A stretch of 64,000 nt of DNA from Temnothorax longispinosus (taxonomy: Eukaryota > Arthropoda > Insecta > Hymenoptera > Formicidae). Below the pieces are notes generated by a model. That model made no database searches, was not told the origin of the DNA, and saw only the letters and a list, made by a program, of their open reading frames with translations. The translations under genes and the position numbers were made by a program. Shown in pieces: positions 25,451 to 35,200 of the stretch. Positions within the stretch are counted from its first letter, which is position 1; each line of letters starts with the position of its first letter. Location: NCBI RefSeq assembly GCF_030848805.1, contig NC_092368.1, positions 3,258,441 to 3,322,440 of the forward strand, in the 5' to 3' direction.

Positions 25451-27250
25451 ATGATCTCTCTTAAAATATATTTCTATCATTATATTATTGATTCTAAATT
25501 GAAAGATTTTGACAAAAAATTTATCTGACGCTTAACAAATTCTTTAAAAAAATATGAAAAACCTAAACGTAAACACTTTGCGTTTCCTTCTGAATCATAA
25601 TATAAAAATCTCAACGAATAGTCTTATCGCGTATGATTTATATCTCAGCATGTTAAGTCGTATAAATCATATAGAAACATATTCACAAATTTATGAATCG
25701 CGATGTAAAAATTCTTTCAGTAATTTGTTCCGTCGTTTGCGTATGATTTATCTCTTTATATTAAAAGTCAAACGTCGTACAAATGGTAACGCATCATATA
25801 AATCTTACTTTAATCTTTATAGCTTCTCAAATCATTGAGGAAGTTAGCAACTGTCTCTTCCATTCGGATTAGATGCCCGTCCGTTCTCACAGCGAGAGAG
25901 AAGTCCGCGATCGATCGTTGCATAATTTACTGCGCCGCGAGCGCATGCAGTATACAACGATCGCACGTCGCGAGGAGAGCGCAGTTAGCTCTCGGAAGAA
26001 GGGAAGAAGAATGATAAAAAGGCTGAGAAGAAGGAAAGAGAAAAACGAGCGCGCGATCGATACTCGATTACACGCTGACAAACGGAGGAGGCGAGCGGCG
26101 GCGAGCGAGCATATCGGGCAGAAGAGGCCAGCCTCGTTAACATCGCAATTATTCGACGCGGCGCATCCGTTTTATCGAGGATTGTGTCGATTCCTCGGAA
26201 TCTCCTCCGCACGAAAGTCGGCTGTATAAACGTCGTCGATTGCGCGATATTCGCCGAAGAGGCGCGCGATTCCACGTGAACGTCGTTCGTCCTGCACGCA
26301 GAAGCCGGACGGACGGACGCGAATGAACGGATGGCCGGACGGGAATTTCACACAAAACATAACCCGCATATAGAAACGCAGACACAGTGGCCTAGACAAG
26401 TAGGTCGCGGCGCAGTTCTCCCTGCTCGAGCTCGCGTGCGCGAGTTATATCCACGTGTGCGCGCGTATGTCTATGAAGTGCTTACGTATATAGAGACGTG
26501 CGCGTGGCGAGAGAAAGAGCGAAAGAGCGAAGGAAAGAGATGGCTATCGTGCATATGTGTATGCACATGCACGTACACACAGCGGAGCGACGCGATGTAC
26601 CTACGATATTACGTAAACTAGATGCTCACTAGATGCACCACACGGTTACATAGGTAGGCGCGTACGGGGAAGCAGAGCGAGGGGTTGAAGCCGATGTGGG
26701 ACGACAGTGGCGCAATTTTTTTTTCCGGATCATCCCCCGCGCGATTTTTCTTCGAGCGTGTGCTGTTATCGATCCTCCGATGCAGTCAGGAGGAAAAGCT
26801 ATGATTATTATTATCAAGTACTGTTACATATTAGCTTCTCCAATAAAAATATACTATTAGAGATTTTAATAACAATTTCTACTTGTCCTTAAAAAATTTC
26901 TTAACTTAAATTTTGAAATAGTCACGAAAAAATTGTGGCTCAGGAAATCGGCTGTATACGTGTAAATAAAAAATAGGTACAATAAAAGCACATATCGATC
27001 ATACTTCAGGGTTTTTTTTATAATTCTTGCTCCTAACAGCGAAATAGATTTGAACCGATTTATCTTTCCAAGTATCTCGATTAATTTAATTTCAATTATG
27101 TGGATAATATACTATTTGTATGTATTAATTGTCGCCAATCGTATGTATTATTTATCGTCCACGCGGGAAAGCGATATGTTGCACCAATGACAATTACCGA
27201 TCGCGCAATATTAGCGTTCGGCAAATCTAATTCTATCGCAACAGCGAGTT
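25451..27250. other. Mixed non-coding stretch
   Basis: AT-rich at 25450-25860 (with the hairpin at 25632-25671) and 26800-27250, with a GC-rich core between them carrying GAGA-rich segments (25980-26050, 26505-26545) and a GGAC repeat near 26308. A 22-bp direct repeat beginning GTATGTATTA occurs at 27119 and 27141. No gene supported. Confidence 0.55.
25632..25671. repeat. AT hairpin, 11-bp perfect arms
   Basis: TATGATTTATA at 25632-25642 pairs exactly with TATAAATCATA at 25661-25671 across an 18-base loop. A related TATGATTTAT lies about 110 bp downstream, suggesting a diverged duplication of the hairpin arm. Confidence 0.8.
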
Positions 27251-29340
27251 ACGACACATCAGCAGCGTCAAGCTAAGTTCAGTGTTAGAGATTTTCGCTG
27301 TTCAAGTAGACAGCAATCGAAATTGCAACAGAGCGAAGTTAATGTTCATGCATACTTCTCAATGCTGCAACATGTGTGTGTCGTATTAGCATAACTTCGC
27401 CGTTGCGTAGCAATTGAAATTCCTCGTTTGTGCAACAGGGTAGTTCCGGCATAAAGTCCATCGTAGCCTTATTATCGTAGATACGCGAAACGGTGATGTT
27501 GGCTGCGACATAGTTGAATCGATTCTTTCTTCCTTTGAGCGTCGAAAGGAGCGCCTCTCTCTCTCTCCCGGACGAAAGTTCCGTTCAGGCGTACGTTTGT
27601 TCGCGCTCGAAGATGGCATCGAGCCGTCGTTCGCTCGCATGTACTGCACGTAGGTGCATCGATAGAGTACACACGCACACACATGCGCGCGCACGCAGGT
27701 GAGACGTTCGCGCGGGGGGAAAAGGAAGAAGAAGAAGAAGATGCGTATAACGAAAGCGGCGCGAGCGGGAAGAGAGACAGCCGGTTGGTTGGTCGGTCGG
27801 TCGTTCGACGCAAATTGTCCCTGTGTGTCGAAAGTTTATGGCGAATTATTGCGTCGCAATATCTAGACGGAGGCCCCGGTTCGCTGACTATCTGGCCTAC
27901 TTCCATGTTTTTACCCGCGCGCCGATTCGCGAGCGAGCGCACGTATACTCGCCGCGTAAATAGCCGCTCGCGTATACAGGTGCGCTCCTCATTCTACGGC
28001 GCCGTTAGGCCAATGAGAGCGCGTTGGTCGTATTGAAATGCAGGTGAGGCCTTTACGGGAGAGACCCCGCGCGCGCGCGTGCGGTTTTCTTGGTCGCGGC
28101 GATTCCTATAGACGCAAGCCCGACGATGACAGATGTCAGTTAATCCCTTAAAATATCGCCGATTTCACCCCGGTCGTGAACCTATTGATCGGCGACTATT
28201 AATCAAGCTTTAAGCTGGCCTCTAATATTTTAGAATATATATTTCTAGAAAAAAAAGCAACGCGGCATAATCGAGTATCGTTGCAATAGGCGTCCGCAGG
28301 ATGTTTCGTATAATCACGGGTTTCAAATTTAAAAAAGAAATCAGGCCACTTCTGTCACTTCTCTTTGAAAGACTAAATCTGTCGTTTGAGAACCGAAAGT
28401 AATACAGAGCGCGACAATTCGTTTATAGATTAAGTGATCCTCATTGTTTTCACTTACATTGGCCGATACTAATAATAAACCGTTGGAAAATTGTATCAGG
28501 CTAGCGTAATGGTTTCTGGAACGGCAGGACGTACGACGACGTAAGCGGTGACCTTTTCAACGATTCGTTAGAATTTAGAGAATCGACGACGGTACGAGAG
28601 AAGAGGATCGGCCTCGGCTCACCATCCGACACAGACAGAAGAGAAAGGGTGAAGAAGGAGATGATTGTGAACGACGTATATACCTGGGTGATTGATCGCG
28701 TAACCGGTCGTCGCGACGCTTCATGGGAGCCGTAGTCGCGTTTTCTGTTATTTTAGCTAGCGATGTTGACGGAGAACATCACTTAGAATAACTTTTCAAA
28801 GGTCGGAAAGCAGTACGGCACGTGTGGGTATCGCGTAAATGTTTTCGTTAATGTGCCGTCAATACGCGAACGTCATTCTCTAAAGCCAAAGCTGAGGTTG
28901 CGAATCTTCGAAAAAAACCGATCAGTAATAAGTTCAAGTTTATAAAAACTCCAAGATTATGAAATTAAAAATAAAGAGAATAAAATTTAATTAAAAACTT
29001 ATAAATTTCAATATTTCCGTCAAGGGGAAATTCACTTGAGTAGAAATTCAGAGTAAATCGGACAAAGAATTCGTGAGTGAAGTAAGTCAAGTACGCGCGC
29101 CGTGGAATGTCTCGTATGTAAAATTACCATAAGAGCTATTGCGTTCCGAGCCGACGTAAAAGAGTTAAGAGCCGGTGTTCGCGGTCAACGTCGACGATTG
29201 CGAAGAAGAAATCGTGGAATGTCGTATCTCTGCGTATCGCGTATAGCTTTAGGATCCCGCGGCGACGGCGGCGGCGGCTAATACTGCAAATAGTTTCGCT
29301 AAAGGGCGAGAACGTGTGCGCGCGGGGATGTGCCAATGTA
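27251..29340. other. Non-coding stretch with donor-like sites
   Basis: GC-rich at 27480-28140 with GGTT/GGTC repeats (27783-27803), a GAA run (27726-27742) and an alternating CG run near 28068-28080. Two good donor-like sites, GCAG/GTGAGA near 27697 and GCAG/GTGAGG near 28028, could belong to non-coding 5' exons, but no matching acceptor or coding frame identifies a gene. A GGC run is at 29261-29278. Confidence 0.5.
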
Positions 29341-29530
29341 GCATTGTGTAACTATCAACGTTGCAATGTTGCAAGTTACGAGCGGCCGCCGGTCATGGTT
29401 AAAGGATATGATTACGCCGTTATATTCCACGGACGAATCGGTTGAATTTGAAACACACGCGAAATGCCGAGAATAGCTCGGCGTCCCGAAGGATAAGGAC
29501 GATCGTGGCACGCGAGTAGTCGGCCTGACA

Positions 29531-30735
29531 TTACGTAATTGCCATCGATATTGCCGTAGCGGCGAACAATATGTCGCGAGGAGCCGCGCTCGACGCCTTC
29601 GCCTGACTGTCCGCGTCCGCATTCACGTCGTTTCATAAATCGAATCGCCGGAGAAGAAGAGATACACGTGCGGTGCACGCGAACAAAAGAGACCGTCGCA
29701 GTTTAATCGCGTAAGACGGCGCGAAAGACGAGGGACAAAGAGTTGGAAGCAGAATTCAATTCACGACGACGCCGGCGCGCATTATTGTTGCGCGTTGTGC
29801 AAACATCGGGCTACGTTGTGCTACTTATGTTGCTACGTTACGCATTGTCGAAACAATCGTCGGAATGTTGGCTTCTCCGATGCCGAGTATTCGCGACGTT
29901 ATCTAGAAAATGCGAGCGAGAATTTCTCGCTTAAGGGTGCCCGCGGAAGGGCACCGATGCTTGCGCAACATTGCGCAATGTTCGTTCGTCAGTGATTGAC
30001 GCAACACCAAGCCGCGTTACCGAATCAATAATCGCGCGTAAACAAAACAAACTGATACCGCCACGAAAAACAAAATGAGATCCGCGGTATTATGCCGCGG
30101 TATTATACCGCGGTATAAAGTAATACAAGTAGTTCAACGAGAAGAAATCTATGGTCGCGGCGTTTGATCACGTATCTTTTTTTAAACTAGGGTGCGAAAT
30201 AAAATTCTGAACGTATAATGTTCGCGCGAAAGGATCTCATTTTGTTCTACGCGCGTCATTATTGTCATACGATATCTGGCTCTCGCCCAACAATGTTGCG
30301 TAACACCCGGCGGTATCGTAATAAACCGCGAACCGTTACTCACACAAAATCACAGCAGACACCAGGGGGGTCCCTATGGATTTTCTACCTACGTAGTTCT
30401 TGCCACGTACGACGCTATCCGATGAACGGGAGCATCTCGCTTAGGTTTCATTCAACGGGACCCGTGGCGATTACGCAATATCGTGTAACTCGGCCGCTCG
30501 ACCAGTGTATGGCGGTATGTAAACGCCGCCGTTACAGCTGGCACAATTATCGCCCGCTATCGATTCTCAATATTGGCAATCGCCGCAATCGGCGGGCGGC
30601 CGCTTGATTGTGCTCAACCGCTGTCGTCGTTATCGAGACGCGCTCGAGAACGTCTCTCCTCTCCGTCCGGAACGGCAGAATTACGTAACTTTGCGCATCA
30701 CCATACGTAGATCTAGGTTGTGCAAGGTTGCGTAA
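29531..30735. promoter_or_regulatory. Cluster of C/EBP / PAR bZIP-type sites
   Basis: Seven exact matches to TTRCGYAA lie in 1205 bp: TTACGTAA at 29531 (within the palindrome ATTACGTAAT), TTGCGCAA at 29961 and 29971, TTGCGTAA at 30296, TTACGCAA at 30471, TTACGTAA at 30681 and TTGCGTAA at 30728. Two TTGTGCAA variants are at 29795 and 30718. By eye I count about fifteen TTRCGYAA in the remaining 63 kb. The pair at 29961/29971 is spaced by 10 bp, one helical turn. This consensus is recognised by C/EBP (slbo-type) and PAR bZIP (vrille/Pdp1-type) factors in insects. The clustering is seen; a role as a cis-regulatory module is inference, and no target gene is visible in the window. Confidence 0.5.
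30082..30117. repeat. CCGCGGTATTATR tandem repeat
   Basis: Three CCGCGG cores spaced 13 bp apart (30082, 30095, 30108), each followed by TAT-type sequence. Because CCGCGG is self-complementary, the repeat can also fold. It lies in the middle of the bZIP-site cluster. Confidence 0.85.
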
Positions 30736-31132
30736 TCTACTATGGGACAGAAAGAGAGGAGAGACCGACGAGCACGTACGTAATTATACGAGCGTACTTA
30801 TCTGTCGATATCAATCGTCATGTGCAAAGCTCTCGGGACTGTGTATTGTAACACGGGATATTCCTGAACGGAACTTTTCAATATTTCTCTTGAATCTTTG
30901 GAATTCGTTTTAGAAAGATAAAAATCTACGGAATAAAATATCGTAAATCAAAGTTAGAGAAATTTGAAGTTTGAAAAAATAATCTTAAGAAAAAAAGATA
31001 GTTTTTACATATTGCTAGCTCTACTTGTTATCTCTCCAAATCTGAGGTGCATATCTAAAGGGTTTGCTTTTAACAGATCACTCCTGTATTTTCAGAACGA
31101 TTATATCATGCAGCGAGCATGTTGCAAAAATA

Positions 31133-31397
31133 TCCCTATTCACTCCAACGTTTTTTCCGCCCCTTTAATTCTCCAACCATGCACTTTCAAGCCAGACGTG
31201 TTTTTCAAAATGTTAATAGCTTTGAAAAATTCCCCAAAAATTATTATAATATCTTTGTACCTTCGACTAAAAATCAATGTAAAGAAGATTTGGAAATCAT
31301 TTATTTAAATATTTTTTTACAAGTGTTATAAACTCCGCCTTTTTACGAGTGTTAGAAACTCGTGGGACACGAAAGGGCGGGTTGAAGTGAATAGGGA
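31133..31397. mobile_element. MITE with TA target duplication (265 bp)
   Basis: The ends are inverted copies of TCCCTATTCACTYCAAC (17 bp with one mismatch), followed on both sides by a looser CCGCCCYTT block. TA lies immediately outside each end (31131-31132 and 31398-31399), which fits the TA target duplication of Tc1/mariner-type insertion. The 3' half contains two diverged copies of a 26-27 bp unit (TTTTACRAGTGTTA core, about 31315-31370). There is no transposase coding. The TIRs and TA are seen; the superfamily is inferred from the TA only. Confidence 0.75.
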
Positions 31398-31933
31398 TAT
31401 TAGTCGCGAAGCGTTAGAGACGCTCGGTGTCTCACCAAACCGCGCGTCTCTAATACACGTTGCCTAATATACGATTACGCGACATATTTTTACGCGACGC
31501 GGAAGGAGAAGAAAAACACACCCCCACTTATACCAGGGCGCTCGCAATGTTTCACGGCCGTGCGTAGTGGCGCGGTATTAAGGATTAACGTGTGAGTTAC
31601 GCACGCCGAGTCGCCGCTACTTCTGGGAAAAAAACACGTGTTTAACACAGTTATTTCGCGCGTACTTAGCCGTATGTTTGTATTACGTTTACATTATGGT
31701 CCGCGAGAGACGTAATTCTCGCGCGCGCCGCTCGCGCTGGGCTGTTGTTCTCGCGAGAGAACCTCCGGCGCGGACAAGGGAAAAAAAAAGAAGAAAAGTC
31801 CCGTCCGCGCGCGGGGCATAAATTATCCCGGAAGTGATTATCGCGTTGCGCGACGCAGATTACGCGGATGCGCGATAATAGAGCGAGCGTGTTGCATTTC
31901 GGATAATAATAGTGCGCCGTTCTCCTGTCTCTG

Positions 31934-31956
31934 TCTCTCTCTCTCTCTCTCTCTCT
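31934..31956. repeat. (TC)11 microsatellite
   Basis: TC repeat on the plus strand, directly visible, flanked by further C/T-rich sequence. Confidence 0.94.
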
Positions 31957-32718
31957 TCCCCCCTGCCCCTTTTTTCTCTCCTATGCACCATCCTCGATCG
32001 GCGCCTCGATGCGCGTTGCATCGCGCCGTTCTCGGAAGAAAGCCGCTCTCGCATCTCATTACCGACGCCGTTGTAAATAACGGCGATGACGCGCAGGAAA
32101 TTCCGCGGAGTCCGGCTATTTATAGACGCCGCGATATCGCACGCATTGCGGATGCGGACGATCGTTAGATATCCGCCGCGCCGGGGGATACCCGGCGCAG
32201 AGGGAATTACCTTTCCCTGAAAACGTACCATCGACAGGAATATTTTCCCTGTTCGTTTTAAATGTTTGCAAATTAACGTATATCATTCGGCTTTATCTTC
32301 GCGTAATTATCTTTTAATGGATACGGGGATTTTAATTGATGGTTAATGGAGATAAAGTGAGCCCCCTGGGGTATTATACGCCAACAATAAGTATGATTTA
32401 ATAGAGCGTCTTTGCAATATTAAATTCGCGCCTTTAGTTGCATTACTGCGTTTTGTTCCTCTTGATATGCACAACTGACGTGACGCATTTGTCCGCAGTC
32501 TTTCTTCATCTGACGTGACAGAATATTATTTCGCTCTCATCCTCATGGACATCGTCGAAGCGAGGACGCGCGAGGACTCGGCATATACATCACTCACGGC
32601 GTAACAACAATAGCGATATAACCGGCTAATCGTAATTACATAAGTGTGTCACGTAACAGTTTCAGCATGCGGCCTACCACTTTCCGCGAAGCACGTCAAT
32701 GGCTTTCTTTTTACGCCG

Positions 32719-32774
32719 CGCGTGTTTACTTGCGCGAGGTAAACACGCGTGACGCCGCGTGGTTTCGCCACGCG
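32719..32774. repeat. Two adjacent GC hairpins, one with inverted forkhead-like cores
   Basis: CGCGTGTTTAC (32719-32729) pairs perfectly with GTAAACACGCG (32739-32749) over a 9-base loop. Seven bases later CGCGTGG (32756-32762) pairs with CCACGCG (32768-32774) over TTTCG. The first arms contain TGTTTAC/GTAAACA, the forkhead-factor core, in inverted orientation. Structure is seen; factor binding is a guess. Confidence 0.7.
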
Positions 32775-33780
32775 TTCAAGAAACTCTTTCCATTCGATGC
32801 ACAATAGCTGTAATTTACAGAAGAGGTCCCTGGTCGCCGACTTGGTCTTTGTCGACATTTTACAATCGTTAGAACAATTACTTTGCCATCAAGAGGAATG
32901 GAGTTTGAATTATGATGTTACACGATGCACGTATTCATCTTACCTTTTCGAAAAAGCTATTCGACCAAACACAAAATATTAAATATATTAGAAAAGAAAA
33001 AAGATATATCCCTAAAATATTGTTTGTGATGTTCTTTCGATCGGTATAGTTACGATTTCTCGATTTTCACCGACGCATCTCGGCACGCATTTAGCGTTGT
33101 ATTTAGCGCTGTATCCGCGATCCGCGACTTCGAAATCTCACCGGATTTACAACCTCCGTAACTCGCGTATCATGATTATCTCGCATATCGAGGTAATCCG
33201 CGTTCTCGAGTGCACGTAAAACTTCGTCGGCCAATCACCATGAAAGATATACAGACAAGAGAGAAGAGAGAAGATAGACGCGCATCATTCAGAACGCGAT
33301 GTACGCGTTCACTCGTATTTATAGCGATGAATGAAAAGCCGGATGGAAGTACACGGGTCGCTTTTACCATTGCACACACGTCGTCGCGTGCATCCTGTCC
33401 CCGTTCGCGTCTCTCTACGGACTCCGCCGCGCCGCGGCGGCGCATCCCCGGCGTTTTCGTCGCGCCGATTCCGGAAAAATGTCAGCCCCGAGCTCCCTGA
33501 CGCCCCGATCGGGCTGACGCTTCGACTCGGCGAACCGCAACACGTGCACGGAACATCGAAACGAGAAAATGATTTCATCATATGGCGCACTGTGTGTCTT
33601 GTTCCAATGGCCCACGGCCACGTGGCGGTACACGAGTCCGCGAATGCTCTGCGTTCTATTTTTTGTTTTTTACTGCGCCTCGACGTTCCTCTCGATTGAC
33701 CGTTTTTATTGTGATTTTCCCAGCGCATCGCGAGATCTACGCGTATGCGAGACAGAGACATTGTTAAGCTTTTCGAAGCC

Positions 33781-35200
33781 TTGAAAACGTGGCAATGTAT
33801 TTAAATTTTTTTAAGTCGCAAAAAAGGGAGTCTATTAAGATAACATTAAATTATAATTGAATAAACAGCAATAATTTATGTTACATACTTATAATTGTTA
33901 TCAATTAATACTATAAATATTAATTGAAACAATTAGTAATTAATGCGGAAATAACTCGCGATTTCCCATATAATATTCACTTCGAGTCCGATGAGATAAT
34001 TTTCAAACATTGCACCGTGTGCGCGCGCGCGCGTGAGAAAATTCAATTAAATTTTGCCCCGAGAGCACTTTTTAATCGTATAATGGAAAATAGTCCGCTT
34101 ATGATGCTCATATATCCAGGCATTGGCGCATAGTTTACTTCCTGAAGATAATGCACGCACAGCAGGCGAAATAAGGTCAACTATCTGCGCAACAGCTCTC
34201 TCAATGGAAACGAGTACGTGGCCGTCTGAATGACACGCATCGCGTGTCAAGGCTCTTTTTTTTTTTTAACTTGCCGAGTTGCGCTATCCAGTTCTTCCTG
34301 AAATAGCGACGAATTCGTTCTAACGTAACTTGTACGAAACCTCCGACCGAATTACGCAATTCCGTCGCAATCCTACATTTTTCCCCCTTTTCTCTTTATT
34401 CAAGCGAGAAAAACACGACGTGATTCTTGCTTTCGATCACATCTACGCGCAATTGCTGCAATTTAGCTTAAATGGTAAAAAAAAAGGTAATTAAAAGAAT
34501 GAGTCTGCTGTTCGTTAATAAGACACATTTAGCGTCACGTGCAGCCTTTCGCGCGGATAAAGCGTGTAAATTAGCAAGCTGTTACATGATGTAAAACGTA
34601 ACGAGGCATAATGCGTATCTGTCGTCGCGTGTTTGTCGATTTTCAATCAAGAAAATCTTCCGTATATTTTCCAGACTGTTACACGCCGCTCATCTATTAC
34701 AAGCACTCTCGATGACTAGGAAAATTCTCTCGCGGACGGAGAAACTGCGCGCGCGCGAGGGGAGGAGATTTATGCTAGTATCGCGCGGCAGGCGCGATGC
34801 AATAGCATCTCGAATAAAACACGATCATTACCGCGCCGATGTAATCCGCCCGGCGTTTACGACGAAATAAACATTGCTCGCTGCAGACGGCGCCTCGGTA
34901 ATCGTGATGATCGACGTCTCCTTGCCGAGAGAGAAGTCTTCTCTCGCGTTGCGGGCGTTTGCGCCTCTATTTTTCACGCGGCGTTAATGCAACGTGTAAT
35001 GGCCGAACGGATAAAGATTTTTTCGCAAGCTTCGAAATGATACTCCTCGCTCTTATAATCTGTTTTCTTTATCCGCCGTCTATCTTGCCTGTGGCTTTGA
35101 GTAAATATCGGACTCCGAGCGCAAAAATAGACAGATGCGGAAACGACCTTTTAATAACGACATTAACTTATTGCTCGACTTATTGCCTCTTTTTATGACC
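33781..35200. other. Non-coding stretch
   Basis: AT-rich 33780-34000, then mixed. It contains an alternating GC run near 34018-34033, the hairpin at 34231-34249 with a T12 run just downstream (34256-34267), and another GC alternation near 34746-34757. No gene supported. Confidence 0.55.
34231..34249. repeat. Perfect hairpin followed by T12
   Basis: TGACACGC, ATC, GCGTGTCA: 8-bp perfect arms, then six bases later a run of 12 T (34256-34267). The layout resembles an intrinsic terminator, but this is eukaryotic DNA; a run of T could end a Pol III transcript, yet no A/B box or other Pol III element is visible upstream. Confidence 0.7.

Larger units (their letters stand above)
30740..33780. other. 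Mixed non-coding stretch with a MITE
   Basis: AT-rich at 30900-31340, containing most of the MITE at 31133-31397, then GC-rich from 31400 to 32160 and from 33060 to 33700. It contains a TC tract (31934-31956), two CTGACGTGAC direct repeats (32475 and 32510, CRE-like) and two adjacent hairpins at 32719-32774. Short frames exist on both strands at 32650-32980, but none is convincing. Confidence 0.55.

Noticed and set aside
28243..28252. TTTCTAGAAA as a heat-shock element
   Set aside because: A single TTC-GAA pair; functional elements need at least three alternating repeats.
34730..34755. GGACGGAGAA resembling the start of miR-184
   Set aside because: The match ends after about ten bases and no precursor hairpin surrounds it.
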